DNA from: CAZYME01 sp964648115
GTDB lineage: Bacteria; Pseudomonadota; Gammaproteobacteria; Legionellales; Legionellaceae
DNA: 64,000 nucleotides
Direction of reading: 5' to 3'
NCBI GenBank assembly: GCA_964648115.1
Contig: CAZYME010000004.1
Coordinates: 1-64,000, forward strand
How positions within the stretch are numbered: position 1 is the first letter of the stretch; each line of letters begins with the position of its first letter. The notes under the pieces are model-generated. The model saw nothing but the letters and a program-made list of their open reading frames with translations, was not told where the DNA came from and did no database searches. Shown in pieces: positions 17,716 through 27,056 of the stretch. The translations under genes were made by a program, and so were the position numbers.

Positions 17716-17957
17716 AGAAATGAGGTTATTAAAAAACAATCTGTATTCATTGCTGAAGCTGAGCATACCACTTATGTCGGTATTTTTATTTCAATGGTGT
17801 TTATGCTAATCATAGCCATTTGCTATTGGTGTTTTTCTTCAATTTCAGCGGAACCGGTCTTTGGTGGGGAATGGTCTTAGGTGCTGGCTGCGGTGTGTTC
17901 CTACTTTTCTGGCGCTTTAAGCTAAAAATAGCTCAATATTCATCCTATCCAGCTTAA
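17716..17957 (+). pseudogene. Remnant of a MATE-family efflux transporter
   Basis: Two frames carry pieces of a multidrug (MATE) transporter. From about 17716 to 17860 one frame reads VIKKQSVFIAEAEHTTYVGI then FISMVFMLIIAI, like an internal transmembrane helix pair. From 17838 to 17957 another frame reads FNFSGTGLWWGMVLGAGCGV then FLLFWRF, which closely fits the last helices and end of MATE proteins. Most of the gene is missing and the frames do not agree, so it is dead. It lies directly after the dipeptidase stop. Confidence 0.6.
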
Positions 17958-18176
17958 ACTAAAATAAGGGCCCTGAACTCCAAATTTGATTGTATCCTCA
18001 AAGTCATCACCATTCGTTTTTCTCATATGGGCCGATCAGATCTGTCGCCTGTCGCTATCAAAATAGTTATATGCAGCATAACGATCAGATATTTCTCAAA
18101 TTGATTTTTCATTCGTACTTTTCTCTTCATTTAGCTTGGACCGTGGCTTAATGGCCCTAACTTAAAGGAGATAATT

Positions 18177-18262
18177 GTCGTTGCGAGCGTAGCGAAGCAA
18201 TCCAGTGACTTTATCTGAGCGACATTAAGGTCGCTGGGTTGCTTCGCTACGCTCGCAACGAC
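18177..18262. repeat. 86-bp inverted repeat element
   Basis: Arms of about 29 bp (outer sequence gtcgttgcgagcgtagcgaa) are inverted around a short centre, and agree at all but a few positions. The arm sequence is of the type often found as dispersed palindromic repeats in gammaproteobacterial and Legionella genomes. It lies in the otherwise empty stretch 17958-18361. It is not related in sequence to the tagcaagcgtagg family elsewhere in the window. Confidence 0.7.
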
Positions 18263-18361
18263 TGGCTCTTTTGGGTAAGGGTTGAAGGCCCAATGTTGCT
18301 TGATAGGGATTAGGGTTCAATGATTATTTGGAAGAATAGGTGAAATCAATTTCGTCAAAAT

Positions 18362-18850
18362 TTAAATGATTAAGACTTTAGTCCCAGGATTGGCTTTTAC
18401 CCAATTCGCCACATACTCGATATGGTTATTTTTGCCAACAGCAATGCACCCACGCGTTGCGCTTGGTAAGTTGTTTACCCATCTAAACAAACTAGATGAT
18501 TGAGTCGGCCCATGGATCCCTACATCCCTACCTGAATATCCCGCAGCTAATTGCTTAGTAGTTGGATAGAGGATTGGGATAAACACTTTAAATTGATTGG
18601 AGTTTCTTGGATGGGCTAAGCCATATAAACCAGTTGGCGTTTTATTATCACCCGCCCTTTTTTTCCCGACACCTTTGTATCCCAGGGCTACTTTAAAGGT
18701 CTTAATTACAGAGCCGTGTTTACAAATAGTTAAAATTTGGTTTGAGGTATGTACATTGATTCCGTTTGATAAAGGACAATTGGTAGTATTAGCGAATAAA
18801 GTAACAGGAAAAAAAATAGAGATGATTAAGTAAATTGCTTTTATTTTCAT
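18362..18850 (-). CDS. L,D-transpeptidase (YkuD domain), exported
   Basis: This 162-residue protein has a signal peptide (about 20 residues, ending LFA) and a YkuD domain. The catalytic motif is seen as GIHGPTQSS followed after a spacer by SATRGCIAV, with His, Arg, Gly and the active Cys in the expected order. These enzymes form 3-3 cross-links in peptidoglycan or attach proteins to it. The domain starts LTICKHGSVIKTFKVALG and includes the KTPTGLYGLAHP segment. It stands alone on the minus strand and with the VanX-like gene suggests a small cell-wall remodelling neighbourhood. Confidence 0.92.
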   Translation of the reverse strand: MKIKAIYLIISIFFPVTLFANTTNCPLSNGINVHTSNQILTICKHGSVIKTFKVALGYKGVGKKRAGDNKTPTGLYGLAHPRNSNQFKVFIPILYPTTKQLAAGYSGRDVGIHGPTQSSSLFRWVNNLPSATRGCIAVGKNNHIEYVANWVKANPGTKVLII

Positions 18851-19015
18851 ATATATAGACTAGTAATGGTAAAATTGGCTAATAATTATTCCATAATATT
18901 ACCTTTATGGATAGGTTAATTATTTATGAATGGGATGTCGAGCGACTCCATCATCTATAATTGAATGATGCATTGTGATACAATGTGGCAAACATTGTTT
19001 CATATAGTGTGTTTT

Positions 19016-19954
19016 ATGAGAAATATTATCTTTATATTATTGCTTTTTACATCCTCCATCACACAAGCAAAAAATACCATTGTTGATTATCAGAGAGTTT
19101 TTCTCCCAGTATACACAGCACATGGTCAATTGCTTATGGCACTACGTGTATTTAAAATGAATGACGTTCCGTCACTTTTAGTGGTTGATCCCAATAGTTT
19201 AGAAACCAGGGTGATGCCAATACAGAAATTAAATCCCCGCCGAGCAAAACAACAAAAAAAGCCTGTTTACTTTACGCATTGGAACATTGCCAGTACTCGC
19301 TATTATCAATTATTAAATAAAAGTACAGCCTCTCCTTATCCTTTAGAAAATCAAGGAGTTACCCATGCTGCTCATGGGGAAAATGGTAATATCTTAACTA
19401 TAGATTTATGTCCATCTAGCAAACCATTTGAAACTGAGTTTTTTTATAGACTGGTTAAGTTATCTGATAGAGCTAAGAAACCTACTCCAATCACCATCGC
19501 CATTTCTGGTATGTGGCTGATTCAGCACCCAAATGAGTTTAAGTGGCTATTAACGCAAGAAAAGAATGGAAAATTACTCATTACCTGGGCTAACCACTCT
19601 TTTAGTCATGCTTATTATGCAGATCTTCCTTATTCTCAGAATTTTTTACTCTCAGAAGGAACAAACTTGGATATGGAAGTGCTCTTGACTGAAAAATATC
19701 TTTTGGAAGAAGGCGAATTACCTTCGGTATTTTTTCGGTTCCCCGGGCTTGTTTCTGATCGTTCTCTGATAAAGAAAATTAAGCAGTATGGTCTTATCCC
19801 CTTAGGTGCTGATGCTTGGCTAGCCAAGCACCAGAAAATCACGCCCGGTGGCATTATCTTGGTTCATGGTAATAGTAATGAGCATGCAGGTGTTATTAGT
19901 ATATTACCCTTGTTAGAGCAACTAAGTTTATTGAGTATAAAACTGGCTCTATAG
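19016..19954 (+). CDS. Exported polysaccharide deacetylase family protein
   Basis: The ATG at 19016 gives 312 residues with a signal peptide (cleavage after ITQA). The NodB-type domain is seen as NILTIDLCPSS (motif 1, with the usual second Asp replaced), WANHSFSHAYYA (motif 2, the zinc SxxH pattern), FFRFPGL (motif 3) and GGIILVHGN near the end (motif 5). Members remove acetyl groups from surface polysaccharide or peptidoglycan with a metal ion. The variant motif 1 could mean changed metal binding, but a LCPS-type motif also occurs in some relatives. An upstream start at 18965 would put 17 odd residues before the signal peptide. Confidence 0.82.
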   Translation: MRNIIFILLLFTSSITQAKNTIVDYQRVFLPVYTAHGQLLMALRVFKMNDVPSLLVVDPNSLETRVMPIQKLNPRRAKQQKKPVYFTHWNIASTRYYQLLNKSTASPYPLENQGVTHAAHGENGNILTIDLCPSSKPFETEFFYRLVKLSDRAKKPTPITIAISGMWLIQHPNEFKWLLTQEKNGKLLITWANHSFSHAYYADLPYSQNFLLSEGTNLDMEVLLTEKYLLEEGELPSVFFRFPGLVSDRSLIKKIKQYGLIPLGADAWLAKHQKITPGGIILVHGNSNEHAGVISILPLLEQLSLLSIKLAL

Positions 19955-20156
19955 GTCATTTAAGAAGAATAGATGAGATCGTTCATGACTTGGCTCATTG
20001 ATTGACCCCATCGATATAAGAGCGATAGAATCTAATTTTTGGACAGACTATTCAAATATAAGTAGATAGACATATAGCTGTTTGCGAAATGGCTGGCGGA
20101 GAGCGCTTGTTGAGACTGCATTTTCAGGCCGGAAATTCTAGAGAGAGGTATACTTC

Positions 20157-21371
20157 ATGGAAGGGTTTTCTTCAATTCGCTATGGTGGCGGATCATTTGA
20201 GCTGCGGAAAATTTTTATAAGAATTTGTGCCTGGTTGCAGAGAAAGCCCGTTTTTATTTTAGATAGTAACCCATTACTATGTGCAGCGATTTTAGCAAGC
20301 TCTGACAAAAAAGGATCTTTTGTAGAACACCTTTTTGCAATTCCCGCATGGCAGCCCATTTATTCTATAGAGTCAGAAGATGGTAAACGTTGGAAAACGC
20401 TCTCGTTGAATTGTTGTCAAGTATTTCGGACGTTACAATGGAAAGAGAGTTTGCCACTGCAAGTCACCTCTTATGTGCGAGCACTAGCGGATGAAATGAG
20501 TGTTGATGCTCGTTGTATGATGGATGCGGAACAGGTATCACGCACTACACTAAAAATTTTATATGAGATGCTTTTTGAGCATGCAATTAAATCAGAAGAT
20601 GAAACACTTTTTTATGATGCCTCCATTGAATGGCGCAAGGAAATTGCTTTAAAGGGGGCAGGGGATCGTCGAGTTAAGCACGCGTTTTGCCAGCGCTTGG
20701 CCCAAATCATTAAAACATCGCGTTATGGTGCGGGTCTCACAGAGGAGCATCACGAAAGCGATCCCATGCTTTGGCTATCTGTATTTGCCCAGCCTTTTAT
20801 TTTATCACCCCAAATCAATGTCAGCGATATTATGGTCGCAGTTTTTTCATTTTTGCGAGCAGATCCTGTGATGTATGAAATTGTACGTAAAAAGGCAATA
20901 GAGGGCGATTATGCTTATTTAAATGCGGTAATTATGGAGTCCATTCGGCTTAAGCACCCTTTTCCTATTTTGGAAAGAGAGCTTTGTACTGAGATGAGCC
21001 TCGAGGGTAAAAGCTACCCTATAGGCACGCAAGTTTTTCTGATCATGGATCAGTTTATTCAAGATACGGCCTTTAACCCTCAAGCGTGGTTGGATTCTGA
21101 TTTAAAGCATCCATTTGAGGGCCTTATTTTTGGGGCAGGGAAGCGGATGTGCTTGGGGAAGACACTGGCGAAACATTTGATGGTCGAGCTATTAAAATCT
21201 ATGCTAATTCTTATTCCTGATATCAAAATTCAACCTGGCCTTGGTCACTCTTATAGCGGTCGTGATAATGATAGCAATACGAGTTTTAGGGAGTCGCTTT
21301 ATCAGATGAAGATATTTGGTCGGGCATTTTGGAGAAGTTTTAAAATAGGGCTTGAAAAAGTATCAGCGTGA
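20157..21371 (+). CDS. Cytochrome P450
   Basis: A soluble 404-residue protein with the main P450 signatures: the haem-binding loop FGAGKRMCLGKTLAK with the Cys ligand, and the ExxR pair in VIMESIRLKHPFP. There is a short basic N-terminal part without a membrane anchor. The I-helix oxygen-binding AGxDT pattern is not obvious near IMVAVFSFLRADPVM, so the oxygen chemistry may be unusual. AGAGAGG lies at 20141-20147 before the ATG. No ferredoxin or reductase gene is adjacent. The substrate cannot be told. The gene ends 9 bases inside the convergent DUF2784 gene. Confidence 0.88.
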   Translation: MEGFSSIRYGGGSFELRKIFIRICAWLQRKPVFILDSNPLLCAAILASSDKKGSFVEHLFAIPAWQPIYSIESEDGKRWKTLSLNCCQVFRTLQWKESLPLQVTSYVRALADEMSVDARCMMDAEQVSRTTLKILYEMLFEHAIKSEDETLFYDASIEWRKEIALKGAGDRRVKHAFCQRLAQIIKTSRYGAGLTEEHHESDPMLWLSVFAQPFILSPQINVSDIMVAVFSFLRADPVMYEIVRKKAIEGDYAYLNAVIMESIRLKHPFPILERELCTEMSLEGKSYPIGTQVFLIMDQFIQDTAFNPQAWLDSDLKHPFEGLIFGAGKRMCLGKTLAKHLMVELLKSMLILIPDIKIQPGLGHSYSGRDNDSNTSFRESLYQMKIFGRAFWRSFKIGLEKVSA

Positions 21372-21755
21372 TAGCGCTGGAATAGTGAAGTATAAAACAA
21401 AAGAAAAAACAGAAATTGCTGTAAAAATGCTCACAAACATCCACTCACGATAAGTAATAACAAACAATGTTTCTACCCAGTCATCAAAAAAACCCTTGCT
21501 ATACAGCGGCAAATTACTTTTTTTTCGACATTTATTTTCCATTGTGGTGAGAAAACAAGGGATTGAAAAAAGGACTTCAATAATGACAAAAGTTAATAGA
21601 AAGATGTGAATATTACGAAAGGTTGGATTTTGCGTCCAAGACCATCTCTGCGATTGGCCTAGCAGTATAGCGAAAGGTGTTAGCAGTATAAAAAAAGTAA
21701 ATAAAATATGGATGCTAAGAATAGTGTATGCAGAGCCTTTCCAAAATCGTTGCAT
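21363..21755 (-). CDS. DUF2784 membrane protein
   Basis: The start at 21755 has GGAGG just before it and gives 130 residues. Three to four membrane helices are seen (about 10-32, 48-72, 100-125), together with the FILLTPFAILLG and WSWTQNPTFRNIH segments and the CFLTTMEN motif that mark the DUF2784 family. Function is unknown. It follows the receiver-GGDEF gene by 10 bases and is the last gene of the reverse-strand signalling operon. Its 3' end overlaps the P450 gene by 9 bases. Confidence 0.8.
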   Translation of the reverse strand: MQRFWKGSAYTILSIHILFTFFILLTPFAILLGQSQRWSWTQNPTFRNIHIFLLTFVIIEVLFSIPCFLTTMENKCRKKSNLPLYSKGFFDDWVETLFVITYREWMFVSIFTAISVFSFVLYFTIPALSR

Positions 21756-21765
21756 TAATCCTCCA

Positions 21766-22695
21766 TCAAATCTCACTACCCCATAAATAATAACAGCTTC
21801 CAGTTTTATTCTTAGCTTTGTACATAGCAGTATCAGCCTGTTGCATCAGGATTTTTGATAATATGTTTTTATCAGTATCACAAGTGACAATGCCAATGCT
21901 CACGTCTACAGTTAATTTATTTCCAAACACTTGCATGGGTTTTTCAAGTAGAGTGATAATTTTTTTAGCTGCAGTCACTGCCTCTTGTTCATCTCCAATA
22001 TATTCTAGTAATACAGCAAATTCATCGCCACCAAAACGAGCAAGAGTATCATAGGGGCGAAGAGATTGCTTAAGCCGCATGCCCACTTCTTTCAATACCT
22101 TGTCACCAGCTGCATGTCCGTGTACATCGTTTAATTTCTTAAAACGGTCAAGGTCAAGAAATAATATAGCAAAAATAGTCTGATTCCGTTTCATTTTAGC
22201 TATCGCCATATCAAGTCTATTCTCAAAAAGCCAACGATTAGCTAAACCTGTTAGTAAATCAAAATTGGCGCGCTCAATTAAAACGCCCTCAAACTCTTTG
22301 CGTAAAATGGCAAATTGTATGGCACGTTTAATGATGGGGCCGTTGCTCTTATCCTTAAATAAATAATCTTGGGCGCCTTGCTTAATGGATTCTAGTGCTG
22401 TTTGTTCATTTTGATAGGAGGTCAGGAAAATTACAGGTAGGTCTGGTGCCATATTTTGAAGGCTATATAATCCATCAAATCCCTCCGCATCCGGTAGTGA
22501 ACGATCGAGCAATGCCACATGAAATTTATTATTGGGTAAAAGATTTAGAGCTTCTTCTAGAGTTTCTGCTTTTTGAAGAACATAGCCTTCAGGGATAACC
22601 TTGTTTAATTCCTTTTCGATAAGCAAGGCATCACCTTTAGAGTCTTCTATTAAAAGAATGCTAAGTGGAGGTTGAAAATATGGAATACTCAACAT
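21766..22695 (-). CDS. Response regulator with diguanylate cyclase (REC-GGDEF)
   Basis: This 309-residue protein has a receiver domain (about 10-130) with the acceptor Asp in ALLDRSLPD, the Thr in FLTSYQ and the Lys in LFKDKS. A GGDEF domain follows (about 145-305) with an intact RFGGDEF catalytic loop and an RPYD inhibitory site exactly five residues before it. It should make cyclic di-GMP when phosphorylated and be subject to product inhibition. It is the fourth gene of a reverse-strand operon behind two kinases and a single-domain receiver, its likely phosphate source. Confidence 0.95.
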   Translation of the reverse strand: MLSIPYFQPPLSILLIEDSKGDALLIEKELNKVIPEGYVLQKAETLEEALNLLPNNKFHVALLDRSLPDAEGFDGLYSLQNMAPDLPVIFLTSYQNEQTALESIKQGAQDYLFKDKSNGPIIKRAIQFAILRKEFEGVLIERANFDLLTGLANRWLFENRLDMAIAKMKRNQTIFAILFLDLDRFKKLNDVHGHAAGDKVLKEVGMRLKQSLRPYDTLARFGGDEFAVLLEYIGDEQEAVTAAKKIITLLEKPMQVFGNKLTVDVSIGIVTCDTDKNILSKILMQQADTAMYKAKNKTGSCYYLWGSEI

Positions 22696-22722
22696 AATAA
22701 CTATCCAAAAATGATTGACGTT

Positions 22723-23439
22723 CTATCTCAATGGCAATGTAAAATAAAAAACACAGCCATTACCAATCGTCGACTCAAACCAAATTTTGCCCCCATGTCG
22801 ATGAACAATTTTTTGTGCCAGAGCCAAGCCAACACCAACTCCCGGATATTGATTGTCAGGATGTAACCGGCCAAACAATTTGAATATTTTATCCTGAAAC
22901 TGTTGCTTCATGCCTATACCATTATCGGATATTGCAAACTGCCAAAATCTATTCTTTTTTTCAGCTGAAATAGTGATAAGAGGAATATTGTCTTTTGGTT
23001 GAAACTTAATGGCATTGTCAATCAATGCCTTAAACAACAGCATTATTTGTTCTCTGTCAGCATTAAGCGTAGGAAGTTCACCCACTATTAATTTTGCGCC
23101 AGATTTCTGGATAGTGTCTTCGATACTGAGTAGTAAGTTCTGAATGATGAGCCCAACATTAACTGGAATAAAACCATTATCCAACGTGTTTAAACGTGAA
23201 TACTCTAAGAGTCCTTCCAGCATCGCCTGCATTTTTTGTCCGCTTTCAACGATTAGCGAAAGATATTGTTTTGCATCTGCATCAAGTTTTTCAGAATGCT
23301 CTTGTGATAAAATTTTTGAGAACTCCACTATTGTTCTCACAGGTGCATTTAAATCATGGGATACTCTATAAGCATAGTCATGGTACTCTGAAAGGATTGC
23401 TTCCGCATCTTTGGAGCAAGTGGTTTCTGGAGGGCTCAT
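22723..23439 (-). CDS. Sensorless histidine kinase
   Basis: This 238-residue kinase has no input domain. After about 18 residues comes the HisKA segment with H28 in RVSHDLNAPVRTI, and then an HATPase domain with an N-box (LFKALIDNAIKFQP), ISDNGIGMK and the G-rich end VGVGLALAQKI. It resembles the kinase core of phytochrome-type or Rcp-linked kinases. It overlaps the preceding receiver gene by 4 bases (translational coupling), so it presumably exchanges phosphate with that receiver and the downstream REC-GGDEF protein. Confidence 0.92.
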   Translation of the reverse strand: MSPPETTCSKDAEAILSEYHDYAYRVSHDLNAPVRTIVEFSKILSQEHSEKLDADAKQYLSLIVESGQKMQAMLEGLLEYSRLNTLDNGFIPVNVGLIIQNLLLSIEDTIQKSGAKLIVGELPTLNADREQIMLLFKALIDNAIKFQPKDNIPLITISAEKKNRFWQFAISDNGIGMKQQFQDKIFKLFGRLHPDNQYPGVGVGLALAQKIVHRHGGKIWFESTIGNGCVFYFTLPLR

Positions 23440-23915
23440 GGATTAAGCTTTTTCAAATCTGATGGATCGGGAATTACAACAAGAGCAAACCAGAAGGCCT
23501 CTATTTTATGAACTACTTCAGTAAAATTATCGATACTGATGGGTTTCACAATATAACCGTTGGCATGCAAATTATAGCTTTTTATCACGTCTTGCTCTGC
23601 CTTACTGCTTGATAGCATTATCACGGGAATATGCTTTAAGTTGTCGTTATTTTTGATAAAATCAAGCACTTCTTGACCGCTCAATTGTGGTAAGTTTAGG
23701 TCAAGAAGAATCAGGTCAGGAGTCGAGGCTGCGGCGTAATCACCTTCTTTAAGTAGAATACTAACCGCTTCTTCTCCACTCTTAGCTACGGTTAATTCAT
23801 TGGCGATTTTAGCACTTTTAAATGCACGCTTGGTAAGCAGGGCGTCCCCAATATTATCTTCTACTAGAAGGACTTGAGCGGGTCTTTGTTTATCAATTGT
23901 TGAAGCAATAGTCAT
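23436..23915 (-). CDS. Single-domain response regulator (CheY/Rcp1-like)
   Basis: This 159-residue protein is one receiver domain with the acidic pair in LLVEDNIGDALL, the acceptor Asp in LILLDLNLPQL, the Ser/Thr in MLSSSKA and Lys in YIVKPIS. The short C-terminal tail has no output domain. Such receivers shuttle phosphate between kinases and outputs. The start abuts the stop of the upstream CHASE-PAS kinase and its end overlaps the sensorless kinase, so it is the middle of the phosphorelay operon. Confidence 0.93.
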   Translation of the reverse strand: MTIASTIDKQRPAQVLLVEDNIGDALLTKRAFKSAKIANELTVAKSGEEAVSILLKEGDYAAASTPDLILLDLNLPQLSGQEVLDFIKNNDNLKHIPVIMLSSSKAEQDVIKSYNLHANGYIVKPISIDNFTEVVHKIEAFWFALVVIPDPSDLKKLNP

Positions 23916-26678
23916 TTAATTCCTTCTTTGCTTTAATTGTTTTGAAATTAAAAAAGAAAATATACTCCCTTTACCAAATGTTGATTTAACATCAATAGAG
24001 CCTCCATGATTTTCAGCAATTTTTTTGCAAATTGCAAGCCCAAGACCTGTGCCAGAAATGGAGTCCCATGTATGGAGGCGTTTGAATGGTTGAAAAATAA
24101 TATTAATGAATTCGGGTTTAATACCTAGCCCATTATCCTGTACTGAAATGCACCAATATTCCGCATTTTCTTGTGCACTGACATGAATAGCCGGGATATT
24201 TCCTATAGGTTGATATTTTATTCCATTGACCACTAAGTTCTGCAGCAAACGAAGAATTTGTACTGGGTTCCCATATAGTTCCGGTAATTTATCATGGGTA
24301 ATTTTTACCTTTTTTTCAATCAACAAGGTCTTTAGGTTTTCTTCTAGCTCGCGCATGATACTTTCGCCCTTAAATGCCTTCATCCTATCGTCATCACTTG
24401 CTAAACGGGAGTAAGAAAGTAAATCATCGATCATATCCCGCATACGAATTCCAGCATCTATTACAAACTTGAGGTATTCTTTACCTTCATCATCAAGGAC
24501 ATTCGTGTAATCTTTTGCTAGAATTTCGCTGAAATTAGTGACCATACGAATCGGTTCTTGCAGGTCATGAGAGGCAATATAAGCAAAGCGCTCAAGCTCA
24601 GTATTAGATTCGAGTAACTTCTCAGTCAATAACTCCATCTCTTTTTCTTGCTGCCTACGCTTTGTAATATCTCGAACTACTGTTGAGGCTCCAATGATAG
24701 TTCCATTTTTGTCATAAACAGGGGAAATCGTTAGAGAGACATGGATCTGTTCGCGATTCTTCCCTACGCGGATTGTTTCTTTCTGCTGTATAGAATTGCC
24801 CTTGCGGACGGATTCTAAAGTGTTTTTTTCTTCCTCTAATCTTTCAGTTGGGATGAGAAGCCTAATATTTTTTCCTAAAATCTCCTCAGATTGATAACCA
24901 AACAAGTTCTCGGCGCCTTTATTCCATGCAGTAATTGTCCCATCCAAATTTTTACAAATCATGGCATCTTCCGAAAACTCAACGATCGCCGCAAGTAACG
25001 CGGTTTGCTTTTCACTCTCTATACGCTCAGAAATATCTTTCATGAAGCAATAGTGGCCTCTAAACACTCCCTTTTCATCAATATTCGAAATCATAGTCAG
25101 CTGTTTATAAAATATGCTGCCATCCTTTCGCACACCTCGTGCTTCAGGCGACACTTTACCCACCTCAAGCATACGTTTGTATTCTGCCTGCATAAAGGCC
25201 TGATCATCGGGATGTACTGTTAACTCCCATTGTGTACCAACTAACTCTTCTGGTTTATAGCCTACTGTTTTGGCATAGGCCTCATTTACAAAGGTATAAC
25301 GTCCAGATGGGTCTAGTTTTGCTGTACCTTCGACAGCATTATCCATGGCGGTCTTTAGTTCTTTAATTTCACGTTCTGCATTTTTTTGTTCGGTGATATC
25401 TTCTAATATGCCCAGGTAGCCAATGATTTGACCATTATCGCTTAAGCTCGTGGGAGTTAATCTCGCTGGAAAGCATGAACCATCTTTCCGAATTAAAGTC
25501 CATTCGATGGTTTCTGTAATGCCTATTTTTGCCTTCATGACAAAAACGTCAAATCCTGGCAAGATAGGAATGCCCAATTCTTCTGTTAGTACCGCCGCTC
25601 GCGCAGCAACCTCATTCAAATCATGCCAAATAGCTGGAGTTTGTTTCCCAATGATTTCTTCAGCACTATATCCCAATGTCTTTTCAGCAGCTTTATTGAA
25701 CAAAGTTACCACGCCGTCTACATCAGTTGCGATTATCAAATGATCGGTACTTTGGAGAATGATATTAATTAAAAAATTTGCCTTGGCTAAAGCTCGTGAT
25801 CTTGTCCGAGAAGAGAGTAGATTAGATATAATAAAAGTGACTAATACAGAGAAAAGTAATCCAAAAATTAATATTGCTATGGGAAAATGTGATTTATAAA
25901 GGCTGATAGTTTCCTGACTGGGTTCAACTATTAGATCCCATTGCTTATCGAAGAACTTTAGCTTCGTATGAAAGGCCCCTTCACCAGTTTTACTATTCTC
26001 TGCGTGGTTATTACTAAAGTATTGCGAACCATTATAGCGAAGTGAAAGGGTGTAATACTGATTCGAATAATACGACAACGCTTCTGTAAAAAAATCATTG
26101 ATGTCAAAAATACCAACTAAGAACCCATCAAAAACACCATATGCTTTTACTGGATATAAACTAACAAAACCAAAATACCCTTGCGGTAATTTAAGGGGTT
26201 GAGAAACGGTAGCTACATTTTTTTTAATTGCCCCTTTATTCATAGCTATAAATGTTTTATCTAATAGGTTATTAGTACCAATTTTATTTTCATTATTCTC
26301 AAGCGGAATTACCCAGCGCAAATTGTACTTGCGGTCAATCCACTCGAGAGTTTTTAGTCCCGGCAGACTGTCAACATAATTTTTTGCGTCAATTTCCCAA
26401 ACCTTCTTTGGCGTACCATTACCTGCTGACCATCTTGAAGCCATTCGTTGCAATGCTGATAATCGTTCATTTAGTCGTAACTCCACTGTATATTGAATGC
26501 TAGCCGAATTCTCAGCCATCATATTGCGGAGGTTCTTTATTTCATGAGCTGATTGGGAATAATAAGCTACTATTGAAAGACTTACCAAAATTAGGAAAAT
26601 AAAAGCAGGAAGGCTATATTGTTTTAGATGAACAGTATTTTTGATTACGTTTATTTTATCCATAAATGAGCGGAGCAT
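23916..26678 (-). CDS. Membrane CHASE-PAS hybrid-type sensor histidine kinase
   Basis: This 920-residue kinase has a first membrane helix (about 20-40), a periplasmic region of about 230 residues that reads like a CHASE domain (with LNERLSALQRMASRW and a GYFGFVSLYPV strand), a second helix (about 272-295), three PAS/PAC domains (about 310-435, 440-560, 565-690), a HisKA segment with SHDLQEPIRMV and a complete HATPase domain (LVVNGIKYQP, VQDNGLGIKPE, GTGLGLAICKKI). It is the first gene of the reverse-strand operon leading to the GGDEF protein, so it probably feeds a small extracellular signal into c-di-GMP control. The ligand is unknown. Confidence 0.93.
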   Translation of the reverse strand: MLRSFMDKINVIKNTVHLKQYSLPAFIFLILVSLSIVAYYSQSAHEIKNLRNMMAENSASIQYTVELRLNERLSALQRMASRWSAGNGTPKKVWEIDAKNYVDSLPGLKTLEWIDRKYNLRWVIPLENNENKIGTNNLLDKTFIAMNKGAIKKNVATVSQPLKLPQGYFGFVSLYPVKAYGVFDGFLVGIFDINDFFTEALSYYSNQYYTLSLRYNGSQYFSNNHAENSKTGEGAFHTKLKFFDKQWDLIVEPSQETISLYKSHFPIAILIFGLLFSVLVTFIISNLLSSRTRSRALAKANFLINIILQSTDHLIIATDVDGVVTLFNKAAEKTLGYSAEEIIGKQTPAIWHDLNEVAARAAVLTEELGIPILPGFDVFVMKAKIGITETIEWTLIRKDGSCFPARLTPTSLSDNGQIIGYLGILEDITEQKNAEREIKELKTAMDNAVEGTAKLDPSGRYTFVNEAYAKTVGYKPEELVGTQWELTVHPDDQAFMQAEYKRMLEVGKVSPEARGVRKDGSIFYKQLTMISNIDEKGVFRGHYCFMKDISERIESEKQTALLAAIVEFSEDAMICKNLDGTITAWNKGAENLFGYQSEEILGKNIRLLIPTERLEEEKNTLESVRKGNSIQQKETIRVGKNREQIHVSLTISPVYDKNGTIIGASTVVRDITKRRQQEKEMELLTEKLLESNTELERFAYIASHDLQEPIRMVTNFSEILAKDYTNVLDDEGKEYLKFVIDAGIRMRDMIDDLLSYSRLASDDDRMKAFKGESIMRELEENLKTLLIEKKVKITHDKLPELYGNPVQILRLLQNLVVNGIKYQPIGNIPAIHVSAQENAEYWCISVQDNGLGIKPEFINIIFQPFKRLHTWDSISGTGLGLAICKKIAENHGGSIDVKSTFGKGSIFSFLISKQLKQRRN

Positions 26679-27056
26679 ATATCAATCCCTTTAGTCAGTT
26701 TCTATCTTTAATTTCGATATTATCAAATTATATGAACCAAAAATTTGGCTCGAACAATCTTAGATTGATTTCATATTATAAATTAAAGGAAAATCATTGA
26801 ATTAGCCAATGATAAAGGGGCAGCAATTCCCGTTAACCAAAAATATGCAATAACACCTCAAAGCTAAAGAAGCTTTTGAGGTGGTATAGGGGAAAACTTG
26901 TGGGTAATGATACACTCAGGACCTGACCCTTTATTCTATTTCAAAATATTTGATGATAGGCTGGAAATAAAAAAGATGGGCAGATAGTTCAATAAATGAA
27001 GTTGAATTCGGGTGGAATTTTACCATGACACTACATCAACAAATTGAGCAGTTGCT
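26679..27056. other. Divergent intergenic region with hairpin
   Basis: This region holds the divergent promoters for the CHASE kinase (left) and the phosphorylase gene (right). A stem-loop at 26854-26883 (cacctcaaagct with agcttttgaggtg) is the only notable structure. It is not followed by a T-run. No gene is seen. Confidence 0.45.
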
